NCBI GenBank assembly: GCA_963735465.1
Contig: CAVTLA010000001.1
Span: forward strand, 3,720,001 to 3,784,000
Reading direction: 5' to 3'
Source: DASZHJ01 sp963735465
GTDB lineage: Bacteria; Pseudomonadota; Alphaproteobacteria; ATCC43930; CGMCC-115725
DNA length: 64,000 nucleotides
The position numbers and the translations under genes were made by a program. Below the pieces are notes generated by a model. It was not told the DNA's origin. It did no database searches and saw nothing but the letters and a program-made list of their open reading frames with translations. This document shows positions 8,635 through 17,122 of the stretch, in pieces (within the stretch, counting starts at the first letter, position 1; the number at the start of each line of letters is the position of its first letter).

Positions 8635-9392
8635 ATGTCATTCTACCGAGGCATGACCTGCGAGAACGTGACCCTCAAAGGCGACAAGGGAACGCCGATC
8701 ACGGCCTATGTGGCGAAGCCGCGGGTCCCGGCCCGTTTCCGGGCGTCGTGCTGATCCACCATCTGCCGGGCTGGAGCGAGCTCTACATCGAGACGACGCG
8801 CCGCTTCGCCCATCACGGCTATCTCGCGATCTGCGCCAATCTCTACGAGCGCGAGGGCGGCGGCAGCGACGGCAACCCCGACGACGTCGCCGCCAAGGTG
8901 CGCGCCGAGGGCGGCATCGCCGATGCCCAGATGGTCGGCGACACCGAGGCCGCGGTGAAGTGGATGCGGGCGCAGCCCAGCCACAACGGCAAGGTCGGTC
9001 TCTTCGGCTCCTGCTCGGGCGGCCGGCACGCCTTCATCTATGCCTGCCAGAAGAAGGACGTCGATGCCTGCGTCGAGCTCTGGGGCGGGCGCGTGGTGAT
9101 GGGCAAGGAGGAGCTCAACGCCAAGACGCCGGTCGCGCCCATCGACATGACGAAGGACCTGAGCTGCCCGCTCCTCGGCCTCTTCGGCAACGACGACCGC
9201 GCGCCGAGCCCGGAGCAGGTGAACCAGCACGAGGCCGAGCTGAAGAAGCACGGCAAGGCGCACGAGTTCCATCGCTACGACGGCGCCGGCCACGGCTTCT
9301 TCTATTGGCACCGGCCGCTCTACCGGCCCGAGCAGTGCATGGACGGGTGGAGCAAGGTCTTCGCCTTCCTCGGCAAGCATCTGGCGAAGTAG
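8635..9392 (+). CDS. Dienelactone hydrolase family protein, frameshifted near its start
   Basis: An alpha/beta hydrolase of the dienelactone hydrolase family, with the cysteine nucleophile in GSCSGG, the acid in GNDDRAPSP and the histidine in GAGHGFFYW. Start ATG 8635 follows GGAGGAAAG. After about 31 codons (MSFYRGMTCENVTLKGDKGT...) the frame breaks near 8727: adding one base in AAGCCGCGG gives AKPAGPGPFPGVVLIHH and the rest reads cleanly to the stop at 9392. The restored protein of about 250 aa matches the family length. Neighbouring SDR and DUF6295 genes run in the same direction. The biological substrate, possibly a lactone or ester, is unknown. Confidence 0.8.
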
Positions 9393-9403
9393 GAGGGCCT
9401 GAC

Positions 9404-9773
9404 ATGTGCACGTCCATCATCGAGATCGTCGCGCGCCGAGGGCATGGCGAAGCGCGGCGACGAGTGGTTCCCGCTGTCCCAGGCGGTGGTCGCCTATGAC
9501 CACGCGCGCCATGCGCCGCTGGGCGACGTCATCACCCTCGACTTCATCAACGGGGATCTCGACCCCGGCGCGCGGGCGGGGATCGAGCTGACCTTGGAGA
9601 CCGCCCGGGAGCTGCGCGCGGCTCTCGACCGGGCGATCGCCGCCGCCGAGTTCGAGGAGGCGGAAGTGCGGGGCAAGGGCGCGGTGCCGAGCCTCGGTTC
9701 GAGCGGCGTGACGCGGGGCGGCGGACGCGCTCAGCCGTCCGTGCCGGCGATGTCGCAGCAGACGAGGCGGTAG
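9404..9773 (+). CDS. DUF6295 family protein, frameshifted
   Basis: The start MCTSIIEIVAR (ATG 9404, after AGGAGGGC) and the later EWFPLSQAVVAYDHARHAPL and DVITLDFINGDLDPGARAGI segments match the small DUF6295 family, proteins of about 90-100 aa with a conserved MCTSI start and no known function. The frame breaks at 9435-9440 in GCGCGCCGAG; one extra C explains it. The last 43 bases overlap the end of the oppositely oriented methyltransferase gene, so the true C-terminus may be shorter if further errors exist. It is co-directional with the dienelactone hydrolase gene 11 bp upstream. Confidence 0.65.
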
Positions 9774-10512
9774 CCGGCGTCGAGGGCATCGAGGGCCAGG
9801 AGAGGGCGGTTGCGCTCGGCCCAGCGGCCGCTCGAGAGGTCGGCGCGGAGCCGGGCGAGGCCGGGCTCCGCATCGATGCGCGCGAAGCTGGACATGGCGC
9901 CGCGGATCTCGGCGTCGAGATAGGACTCCGGCCGGCGCCAATAGGCGCAGAGCAGGCCGTCGGCGCAGTCGTGGGGAATGGGAACCGGCGCCATCCGCAC
10001 CGGCCCGATCAGGCGCTCCAGCAGCGCGGTGAGGGCGGCGGCGCTGGGAAAAATCCGGGCGTCGTGGGCGGCGATCTCGGGGAAATACTCCGCCGTCAGC
10101 CAGAAGGGCGCCGCATCGGGAACCCAGGTCAGCAGAACGGCGCGCCGGCGCGCGACCCGCGCCATCTCGGCGAGGCCGCGCTCGGGGTCGGTCCAATGAT
10201 GCAGGGAGAGAACCGCCATCGCCGCATCGACGGATTTGGTCTCCAGCGGCAGCGCCTCCGCCGATCCCCGGAGGCACGGCGCCGAACCGGGCGGACGCTG
10301 GCGGATCATCAGGTCGGAGGGCTCGACCGCGATCACGCGTCGGCCGCGCGGCTCATAGGAGCCCGAGCCGGCGCCGATGTTCACCACGCTGTCGCATCGC
10401 CGAGCGCCGCATCGATCGCCGATGCGATCCGGGGATCCGGGCGCCGGAACGCCGCGTAGCCGCGCCCGATGCTGTCGTAGAGCGCCATGCGGTCCCCCGT
10501 CGCCTCACTCAT
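9731..10512 (-). CDS. Class I SAM-dependent methyltransferase, frameshifted near its start
   Basis: A small Rossmann methyltransferase. Motif I is VVNIGAGSGSYEP, the acidic end of strand beta-2 is VIAVEPSDLM, and motif IV is AAMAVLSLHHWTDPERGLAE, typical of methyltransferase type 11 enzymes. The first 40 codons (MSEATGDRMALYDSIGRGYA...) lie in another frame; the shift near 10388 (GCGATGCGACAGC) needs one added base. The ATG at 10512 overlaps the LysR stop as ATGA, so the two genes are translationally coupled. Acceptor substrate unknown. Confidence 0.75.
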
Positions 10513-11408
10513 CGGGAAACATTCGTCTGGCCGAGAAGCCAGTCATAGGCGGTGGAGACCGGCCGCCGGCTGCCCGGATGCACCGGGAGCAGCCAATAGG
10601 AGACCGACGGGCGGCTCGCGTCCGGCACCGGGGCGACGAGGCGTCCGGCGCCGGTGTGCTCCTGGGTCAGGAGGCTGCTTTCGAGGATGACGCCGATGCC
10701 CTTCACCGCCGCCTCGATGGCGACATAGGACGGGTCGATCTGGAGGTGATTGAGGGCGTCGGCCTTGAACGGCACATGGCGGTCGCGGAACCAGGTCTCC
10801 CAGGAAACGCCGTTCTCGCCGCTGCGGATCAGCGGCTGGGTCAGCAGGTCGCGGGCCTGCAGCGAGGCGGCGCCCTGCAGGCGGGACGGCGCGCAGTAGG
10901 GCTGGATGATCTCCTCGAGGAGTGGTTTCGCGCGGCCCTTCCAGCGCGCGCCATCGCCGTAGCCGATGGTGATGTCGAAGTCGTCCGGGTTGCCGTCGGC
11001 GGTGCGGATCGCGAAGACGCGGATGTCGATGCCGGGATGGGCCGCGAGGAAGGCCGGCAGGCGCGGCATCAGCCAGTGGGTGGCGAGCGACGGCGGCGTC
11101 ATGATCCGGACCGTGCCGGTCGCCGCCCGGCGGCGCCCCCGCGCCGCGATCTCGTCCGTGGCGGCGCGCATGCCCAGGAGATGCTCGCGCACCTGGCCGG
11201 CGTAGTCCGCGGCCGCCGCCGAGAGCTTCACGCCGCGGCCGTCGCGGGTGAAGAGAGCGACCCCAAGCTCCTGCTCCAGCGCGCGGATCTGGTGGCTGAC
11301 GGCCGAGGGGGTGAGGCTCAGCTCCCGGGCGGCGGCCTTGAAGCTGCCGAGCCGGGACACCGCCTCGAAGACGGCGATGCCTCTGAGCGGCAGCCTGGAC
11401 AGCGTCAT
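10509..11408 (-). CDS. LysR family regulator (GcvA-like), divergent from dgdA
   Basis: A full-length LysR protein of 299 aa. The winged helix-turn-helix spans about residues 5-64 (LRGIAVFEAVSRLGSFKAAA, then LTPSAVSHQIRALEQELG). The C-terminal inducer-binding domain with a TAHWLMPRL-like start and GIGVILESSLL is of the GcvA/AmpR branch. It is transcribed away from the dialkylglycine decarboxylase gene, and a perfect T-N11-A palindrome lies between the two starts. In Burkholderia cepacia the LysR protein DgdR controls dgdA, so this is a plausible functional counterpart, but orthology is inferred from position only. Its stop overlaps the methyltransferase start. Confidence 0.87.
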   Translation of the reverse strand: MTLSRLPLRGIAVFEAVSRLGSFKAAARELSLTPSAVSHQIRALEQELGVALFTRDGRGVKLSAAAADYAGQVREHLLGMRAATDEIAARGRRRAATGTVRIMTPPSLATHWLMPRLPAFLAAHPGIDIRVFAIRTADGNPDDFDITIGYGDGARWKGRAKPLLEEIIQPYCAPSRLQGAASLQARDLLTQPLIRSGENGVSWETWFRDRHVPFKADALNHLQIDPSYVAIEAAVKGIGVILESSLLTQEHTGAGRLVAPVPDASRPSVSYWLLPVHPGSRRPVSTAYDWLLGQTNVSR

Positions 11409-11439
11409 TCCGGCCTCACGGGATCAAGCGCGCGGACCA

Positions 11440-11458
11440 AGGTGAAATATTTTCACCT
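11440..11458. promoter_or_regulatory. Perfect LysR-type palindromic operator upstream of dgdA
   Basis: AGGTGAAATATTTTCACCT is a perfect inverted repeat of 8-bp arms around TAT. It contains TGAAATATTTTCA, which fits the LysR consensus T-N11-A exactly. It lies 32 bp from the LysR start and about 75 bp ahead of the TTG start proposed for dgdA, the usual place for a LysR recognition site. It would abut the alternative dgdA ATG at 11461, which argues for the later start. Confidence 0.7.
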
Positions 11459-11532
11459 GAATGACAAATTCTTTGCGGTCGACGGTTCGCCGCCCCTGCC
11501 ACAAAGTCCGGCGGGAAAAAGGGAGGTCGGTC

Positions 11533-12828
11533 TTGAACGAGATCAGCCGCGTGGAGAGCCCGTTCTGGACCCGCGCCCATCAGCATCTTCTGCGCTTCGG
11601 CTGCGACTTCGCGGATTTCGTGCCGGCGCGGGCCGAAGGCTGCTGGCTCTACGATGCGCGCGGCGCCCGGATGCTCGACTTCACCTCGGGCCAGATGAGC
11701 GCCATCCTCGGCCACTCCCATCCCGAGGTGGTGGCGACCCTGCGGCACGCGGCGGGCACGCTCGACCACCTCTTCTCGGCCATGATCTCCGAGCCCGTGG
11801 TCGGCCTGGCGGAGAAGCTCGCGGCCCAAGTGCCCGAGCTTCCCAAGGTCATGCTGCTGTCGACGGGGGGCGAATCGAACGAGGCGGCGATCAAGCTCGC
11901 CAAGACGGTCACCGGCAAGTGGGAGATCGTCACCTTCACCAAATCCTACCACGGCGTCACCGCCGGGTCGGCCGCGGCTACGTTCAAGATCGGGCGCACC
12001 GGGGTCGGCCCGCTGGCGCCGGGCTATTTCGCCATCCCGGCGCCCAACGCCTACCGCCCGCGCTTCCCGGGCGTGGACTGGCGCCGCGAGCTCGACGACG
12101 CCTTCGAGCAGGTCGACGGGCAATGCACCGGGAACCTGGCCGCCTTCATCGCCGAGCCGATCCTGAGCAGCGGCGGCGTGATCGACCTGCCGCCGGGATA
12201 TCTCGCGGCGCTCAAGGCGCATTGCGCGGCGCGCGGCATGCTGCTGATCCTCGACGAGGCGCAGACCGGCCTCGGCCGCACCGGCACGATGTTCGCCTTC
12301 GAGCGCGACGGCGTGGTGCCGGACATCCTGACGCTCTCCAAGACGCTGGGCGCCGGCATGCCGCTCGCCGCCGTCATGACCGGCGAGCGCATCGCCAGGA
12401 TCGCGGACGAGCGGAATTTCTTTTTCTACACCACGCACGTCAACGATCCGCTGCCGGCGGCGGTCGGTCTCAAGGTTCTCGAGATCGTGCTGCGCGATCG
12501 TCTGGCCGAGCGGGCGCGGCAGGCCGGGGAGCGGCTCGCCGCCGGCCTCCTCAGGCTCAAGCAGCGCTTTCCCTGCATCGGCGACGTGCGCGGCCGCGGC
12601 CTGCTGCGCGGCATCGAGTTCACCGCCTTCGCGGGGCGGGACGCGACGACGCTCTCCAACGCGGTCACCGCCTCGGCGATGGGCATCGGCCTCGCCGCCA
12701 ATCTCGTCCGCTCGGGAACCGCGGGCGGAACGATGCGGGTCGCGCCGCCGCTGACGGTCAGGGACGAGGAGCTGGACGAGGGCCTCGACCTCCTCGGGCG
12801 GGCGATCGCGGCGGTGGTGGGTGATTGA
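11533..12828 (+). CDS. dgdA: 2,2-dialkylglycine decarboxylase (PLP-dependent, class III aminotransferase fold)
   Basis: This enzyme decarboxylates 2,2-dialkylglycines such as 2-aminoisobutyrate and transfers the amino group to pyruvate. Numbered from TTG 11533, the protein has 431 aa and matches the known enzyme in its hallmark segments: LDFTSGQMSAILGHSHPE (about 48-65), IAEPILSSGGVIDLP (206-220), LILDEAQTGLGRTGTMFA with the PLP aspartate Asp241, and TLSKTLGAG with the Schiff-base Lys270. The C-terminal MRVAPPLTV supplies the carboxylate-binding arginine. The ring-stacking position reads SYHG instead of the SWHG I recall for the Burkholderia enzyme. TTG 11533 is preferred over ATG 11461 because GGGAGGT precedes it and the family starts there. 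GH88 and TauD-like genes follow directly. Confidence 0.85.
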   Translation: MNEISRVESPFWTRAHQHLLRFGCDFADFVPARAEGCWLYDARGARMLDFTSGQMSAILGHSHPEVVATLRHAAGTLDHLFSAMISEPVVGLAEKLAAQVPELPKVMLLSTGGESNEAAIKLAKTVTGKWEIVTFTKSYHGVTAGSAAATFKIGRTGVGPLAPGYFAIPAPNAYRPRFPGVDWRRELDDAFEQVDGQCTGNLAAFIAEPILSSGGVIDLPPGYLAALKAHCAARGMLLILDEAQTGLGRTGTMFAFERDGVVPDILTLSKTLGAGMPLAAVMTGERIARIADERNFFFYTTHVNDPLPAAVGLKVLEIVLRDRLAERARQAGERLAAGLLRLKQRFPCIGDVRGRGLLRGIEFTAFAGRDATTLSNAVTASAMGIGLAANLVRSGTAGGTMRVAPPLTVRDEELDEGLDLLGRAIAAVVGD

Positions 12829-14001
12829 ATGGACGACGACTACCGGCGCCGCCTCGAGCGGGCGGTTCGCCATCTCCGCAACGGCGCCGACGCGGTGTGC
12901 GACGACATGAGGCCGAGCCGCGGCGTGCCGCGGCTCAACTACATGACCGGCGGCTACGGCTGGGACGAGGACTACGTCTGGGACAGCTGGGCCAGTTTTC
13001 AGTGGGCGGGATTCCTGGCCGGCCGGCTCTGGCTCCTGCATCTGCTGACGCGCGAGCAGCGCTACGCCGACGCCGCCATGGGGATCTGCGAGCGGATCGG
13101 TCCCGTTCTGGCGACGCATCCGACGGTGTTCTCCTCCACCGGCATCGACATGTATTACGCGCTGGTGCTGGGCTATCAGATCACCGGACGCGACGCGTTG
13201 AAGACATGGGCGCTCGCGGGCGGCGACAACTTCGCGAACATCTTCGACCGCAAGGCACAGGCGTTTCTCCAGATCGCCGGCGCCGACCGCATCGTCATCG
13301 ATACCGGCCTCAATCTTCCCTCGATGCTGTGGGCCTCGCAGTGGGAGCCCGAGCGGGCGGCGCTGGCGTACCGCCATCTCGATACCGTCCTCGAGGTCGG
13401 CTTGATCCGTCCCGATGGCTCGAGCTGCCATGCGGCGGCGCTCGATCCGCAGACCCGCGCCGTCACCGGGCTGTTCAGTCTCCAGGGCTGGAGCGACACC
13501 AGCGTCTGGGCGCGCGGGCAGGGCTGGGCGATGCTCGGCTTCGCGCATGCCTACGAGGCGAGCGGCAGGACGCACTACCTGCACGCGGCGCGGAGGGCGG
13601 CCGACTGGTATGTCGAGCACGCGCCGGAAGGCTGGGTCCCGCGCTACGACTACGACGACCCGGACCGCGCGACGCTGCCCTACAATTCCTGCGCCGCGTG
13701 CATCGCGACGTCGGTCCTGATGCGTCTGGCCCGGTGGATGCCGGACCGGGCTGAACGCTACCGAAGCGTTGCCCGCGAAACTCTCGAAGCCCTGATCGCA
13801 GACTTCCTCACCGTCGGCGGCGTCGTGCTGCATGGAAGCTGGGGACGCATGCGGCACATCGAGCCCGGCAAGCCCCGTCTCGGCCGGTTCCCCCAGGAGG
13901 ACGTCATGCCCTACGGCAACTACTGGATTGCCGAATGCCTGTACCGCGCCTTGTCGGACGACTGGTCGGTGCTGTCCCTCGACGGGTGCCGCCACCACTA
14001 G
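12829..14001 (+). CDS. Glycoside hydrolase family 88/105-like protein
   Basis: A 390-aa (alpha/alpha)6-barrel protein of the unsaturated glucuronyl hydrolase type. These enzymes hydrate the vinyl ether of unsaturated uronic sugars and release them from oligosaccharides. Recognisable segments are SWASFQWAGFLAGRLWLLH, VIDTGLNLPSMLWAS with a catalytic-type Asp near 157, WARGQGWAMLGFAHAYE, and LPYNSCAACIATSVLMRLA. The region normally holding the other catalytic Asp (HDxGF) reads FSSTGIDMYYALVLGYQ, so that residue may be shifted or missing. There is no signal peptide. The ATG directly follows the dgdA stop, implying one transcript. A sugar hydrolase linked to an amino acid decarboxylase is unexpected, so substrate and even activity are uncertain. 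Confidence 0.78.
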   Translation: MDDDYRRRLERAVRHLRNGADAVCDDMRPSRGVPRLNYMTGGYGWDEDYVWDSWASFQWAGFLAGRLWLLHLLTREQRYADAAMGICERIGPVLATHPTVFSSTGIDMYYALVLGYQITGRDALKTWALAGGDNFANIFDRKAQAFLQIAGADRIVIDTGLNLPSMLWASQWEPERAALAYRHLDTVLEVGLIRPDGSSCHAAALDPQTRAVTGLFSLQGWSDTSVWARGQGWAMLGFAHAYEASGRTHYLHAARRAADWYVEHAPEGWVPRYDYDDPDRATLPYNSCAACIATSVLMRLARWMPDRAERYRSVARETLEALIADFLTVGGVVLHGSWGRMRHIEPGKPRLGRFPQEDVMPYGNYWIAECLYRALSDDWSVLSLDGCRHH

Positions 14002-14003
14002 GG

Positions 14004-14847
14004 ATGACCATCATGGCGACGATCACGCCGCTTCATCCGCTGTTCGCCGCCCGCGTCGGCGGGCTCGACCTTACGCAGGATCTGGACGACGCCACCTTCG
14101 CCGTCGTGCGGGCCGCGCTCGAGCGCTACTCCGTGCTCGTTGTGCCCGGCCAGGCGATCACCGACGCGCAGCAAATCCGCTTCAGCGAGCGGTTCGGTCC
14201 GCTCGAGGCGACGCGGGCCGGGGCGAACGGCGCCGGCGGCAAGCTCATCGTGCTGACCAACATCGCCGCCGACGGCGGCATCGCGGCACCCACGGATGCC
14301 CAAGTGCTGAGCCACCGCGCGGACCAGCTCTGGCACACGAACTCGTCGTTCAAGCCGGTGCCGGCCCGAGCCTCCCTGCTCGAGCGCCCGCGAGATCCCG
14401 TCGCAAGGTGGCGACACGCACTACGCCAGCATGCGCGCCGCCTACGCCGCGCTCTCCGATGCGGACAAGCGGCGGGTGGAAGGCTTGGTCGCGGTGCATG
14501 ATTTCAACTGGTCCCGCGCCCGCGTCGACCCCTCGCTCGCGACCGATGCGGAGCGGGCGGACCACCCGCCGGTGCGGCAGCCCGTCGTGCGGGAGAGCCC
14601 CAACGGCAAGGCCCTCTATCTGGGCGCCCACGCCCGCGTCATCGAGGGCATGGACGAGGCCGAGGGCCGGGCGCTGATCGACCGGCTGATCGCCTTCGGC
14701 ACCGAGGAGCGGTTCGTCTACAGCCATCGCTGGGCGCCCAATGACCTCGTTCTCTGGGACAACCGGGCGGTGCTGCACCGCGCGACGCCCTTCCAGAGCG
14801 GCAACGAGCGCCGTCACATGGTGCGCACCACGGTGGCCGGCGCGTAG
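14004..14847 (+). CDS. TauD/TfdA family 2-oxoglutarate dioxygenase, frameshifted
   Basis: A dioxygenase of the TauD/TfdA family, Fe(II)- and 2-oxoglutarate-dependent. The N-terminal AALERYSVLVVPGQAITDAQ and FSERFGPLE are typical. The metal site segment reads LWHTNSSFKPVPA where the family has HxD, so Asn replaces the Asp ligand in this sequence. The distal His is in LWDNRAVLHRATPF and the 2-oxoglutarate Arg in RRHMVRTTV. The frame breaks near 14381; removing one base from CTCGAGCGCC gives ASLLSAREIPSQGGDTHYAS and a full protein of about 280 aa. It follows the GH88-like gene within 2 bp, so it is probably the third gene of the dgdA operon. Confidence 0.78.
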
Positions 14848-14989
14848 GCCAAGTCGCGCGCCGCCGCCGTGCAAGCCGCGGCGCACCGAGCGGGCACCGC
14901 ATTTTCGCGCCCATTTCGCTCAGCTGGCGTGATCAACGTCCGGTTCGTGACTTGCATGCGACCTTCGGACGGTCTGCTCGCGAGAATGC

Positions 14990-15860
14990 CTATCGGATAG
15001 ATAGATCTCGATGCCCGGAAATTACGACTGCCACAAAATCCAACACTGCGCGCACCGCGGGAGTTCTGCGCAGGTCTCGATGAACAAGAAGCCAGATATC
15101 GCGCGCGAACGGCGGAAAGTTCTCGCCGATCTGGACGAGATCGTGATCTCTGTCCCCGATAAAGCAGGGCAAACCGGCCACACCCACCCCGGCCCGCGCG
15201 GCGATCAGGTGCTCGCTGATATGGTTCAGCTCGCACGCCACCGGGCGATCGCCGGCAATGCCGAGCAACCATTTTTGTTGCGGCATGTCGGCGTAGTTCT
15301 GATCGAAGGCGATGAACTGCCACCGTTCCGGCGCGGCCAGGTGAGCATAGGATCGGTGCGCATAGAGGCGGAAGGCCATGGTCCCGACCTTTCGCGCCAC
15401 GCTGCCCGCTTCATCCGGCCGCACGAGTCGCACGGCCACATCGGCTTCACGACGACTTAGCGATATCCGCTGCCCCTGAGCGGAAAGCGAAAGCTGGATG
15501 TCCGGATACCCGGCCCGGAAGCGCGCCAGGTGCTCAACGAGCAGATGCGTAACCAGAACCGGCGGCGCGCTGAGCGTCACGCGGCCGGCAAGTGGCCGAT
15601 GGGCGGCCTGCGCCAGGCGGGCGACGCCATGAGCGCCGGCTTCCATTTCCTTGGCTCGCTCGCAACACCTGCCTGCCGATCGTGGTGAGGCGGCAGGACC
15701 GCGGCAGGCGATCGACAAGACGAACGTCAAGCGCGGCCTCAAGCGCGGCAAGCCGCCGGCTGACCGTGGCGTGGTCCACTTTCAGATTGCGCGCGGCACC
15801 GGAGAGCGTACCGCTGTGCGCCACGGCCAAAAAATGCCGGATGTCTTCCCAATCGACCAT
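14990..15860 (-). CDS. LysR family transcriptional regulator, frameshifted
   Basis: The N-terminus MVDWEDIRHFLAVAHSGTLS and the helix-turn-helix VDHATVSRRLAALEAALDVR are textbook LysR. After about 70 residues the frame shifts near 15660 (removing one C restores RQVLERAKEMEAGAHG). The inducer domain then continues to 14990 with RVTLSAPPVLVTHLLVEHLA and ARAGVGVAGLPCFIGDRDHD. Restored length is about 290 aa, normal for LysR. It is divergent from the Gfo/Idh/MocA gene, its likely target. Direct repeats of CTCGCATA lie in the shared control region. Confidence 0.78.
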
Positions 15861-15882
15861 CTGTGCGAAATCTCAGGGATCA

Positions 15883-15909
15883 CTCGCATATATACCGAAT
15901 TCTCGCATA
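15883..15909. promoter_or_regulatory. Direct repeats in the LysR / Gfo-Idh-MocA control region
   Basis: CTCGCATA occurs at 15883-15890 and again at 15902-15909, 19 bp apart, in the AT-rich stretch between the divergent starts (TCGCATATATACCGAATTC). A related TGCGAAATCT lies just left of them. These are candidate regulator sites; no clean T-N11-A palindrome is present. Confidence 0.35.
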
Positions 15910-15961
15910 GAAGGCCCGAGCGTATTTTCGAGACGGGGGATGCGAAGGAGAACAGGACGCC

Positions 15962-17080
15962 ATGCCAGGACAGCGCTTCGGGGTCGGTATCGTCGGCGTG
16001 GAGCCGGGCAGGAGTTGGGCCGCGCGAGGCCATATCCCCGCGCTGCGCGCTCTCTCCGAGACCTTCGAAATCATCGGTGTCGCCAACACAAGCAAAGCCA
16101 GCGCCGAAGCGGCGGCCGTCGCGACCGGGCTTCCGAGGGCTTTCGCCAACGTCGCCGAGATGGTTGCCGCGACAGAGGTCGACATCGTCACCGTCGCGGT
16201 GAAGGTGCCTCCTCACCTGGAGATCGTGAAGGCGGCGATTGGTGCGGGCAAGCACGTCTATTGCGAATGGCCGCTTGGTAAAGGACTGGCCGAGGCCAAG
16301 GAAATGGCCGCCCTCGCGCAGGCAAAAGGAGTGCTGGGTGTGGTTGGAACCCAAGCGCGTGTCGCCCCGGAGATTGAATACTTGAGGCATCTGATCGGGG
16401 ACGGCTTCGTCGGCGAGGTGCTGTCGACCACGCTGGTTGCGCGGGGCGGCGCATTGCAGGGAGGTGGCAGCATTCCGGACAAGAAAACCTGGGCCTATTT
16501 GCTGGACCGCTCCAATGGAGCCACTCTCTTGACGATCCCGGTGGGCCACACGCTGGCGGCGCTGAGGGATGTGCTCGGTGACGTCGCGGAAGTTTCTTCG
16601 GTGCTGGCCGTCCGGCGACCTACGGCGCTCGCGGTCGATACGGGGGAAACACTGCCCGTAACGGCCCCGGACCAGGTGCTGGTCAGCGGTACGTTCGCTT
16701 CCGGCGTGCCCGTCTCCCTCCACTATCGCGGCGGCGCGTCGAGGGACGGCGACGGCTTGTTCTGGGAAATTCATGGCACGAAGGGCGACATCCGGGTGTC
16801 GGGGCCATCCGGCCACATGCAGATGGTGCAACTCTCCCTCCAAGGCGCGCGCGGCGAGGAGAAGAGGTTCAGGCCGCTGGAAGTCCCAACCTCATACCGT
16901 GCCAACTGGCCGGAAGACGTGGAGCCGGGGAATGTCGCCCGCGTCTACGCCAGGATGGCGCGGGACCTGCGGGACGGGGCCCACACCGCCCCGAGCTTCG
17001 AAGACGCGGTCGCGGTGCATCGGATCATCGCGGCGATCGAGGAAGCAGCCGAAAGCGGACGTCGTATCGTGCTAACCTGA
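15962..17080 (+). CDS. Gfo/Idh/MocA family oxidoreductase
   Basis: A 372-aa NAD(P)-dependent dehydrogenase of the glucose-fructose oxidoreductase/inositol dehydrogenase family. The N-terminal Rossmann fold starts FGVGIVGVEPGRSWAARGHI and the first domain contains VDIVTVAVKVPPHLE. The usual EKP motif reads CEWPLGKGLAEA, a Gal80-like variation that removes the catalytic-type Lys at that point. The C-terminal domain (from about 130) carries PVGHTLAALRDVLGDV, where the family His-x3-Asp-like segment is expected. Expression is probably set by the divergent LysR. A sugar or polyol substrate is likely but unproven, and a regulatory Gal80-like role is possible. Confidence 0.85.
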   Translation: MPGQRFGVGIVGVEPGRSWAARGHIPALRALSETFEIIGVANTSKASAEAAAVATGLPRAFANVAEMVAATEVDIVTVAVKVPPHLEIVKAAIGAGKHVYCEWPLGKGLAEAKEMAALAQAKGVLGVVGTQARVAPEIEYLRHLIGDGFVGEVLSTTLVARGGALQGGGSIPDKKTWAYLLDRSNGATLLTIPVGHTLAALRDVLGDVAEVSSVLAVRRPTALAVDTGETLPVTAPDQVLVSGTFASGVPVSLHYRGGASRDGDGLFWEIHGTKGDIRVSGPSGHMQMVQLSLQGARGEEKRFRPLEVPTSYRANWPEDVEPGNVARVYARMARDLRDGAHTAPSFEDAVAVHRIIAAIEEAAESGRRIVLT

Positions 17081-17122
17081 TCGGGAGCAGTCGCACCCAC
17101 TGTCTGCAACGGCTTATTAGCA

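Noticed and set aside
10377..12824. 815-codon plus-strand frame covering the LysR/dgdA region
   Set aside because: It runs antisense through LysR and out of frame through dgdA; no motif in its translation.
11416..13998. 860-codon open frame on the minus strand opposite dgdA and the GH88-like gene
   Set aside because: It is the antisense shadow of two well-supported genes; the translation is Arg/Gly/Asp-rich low complexity with no domain, a usual artefact of high-GC codon bias.
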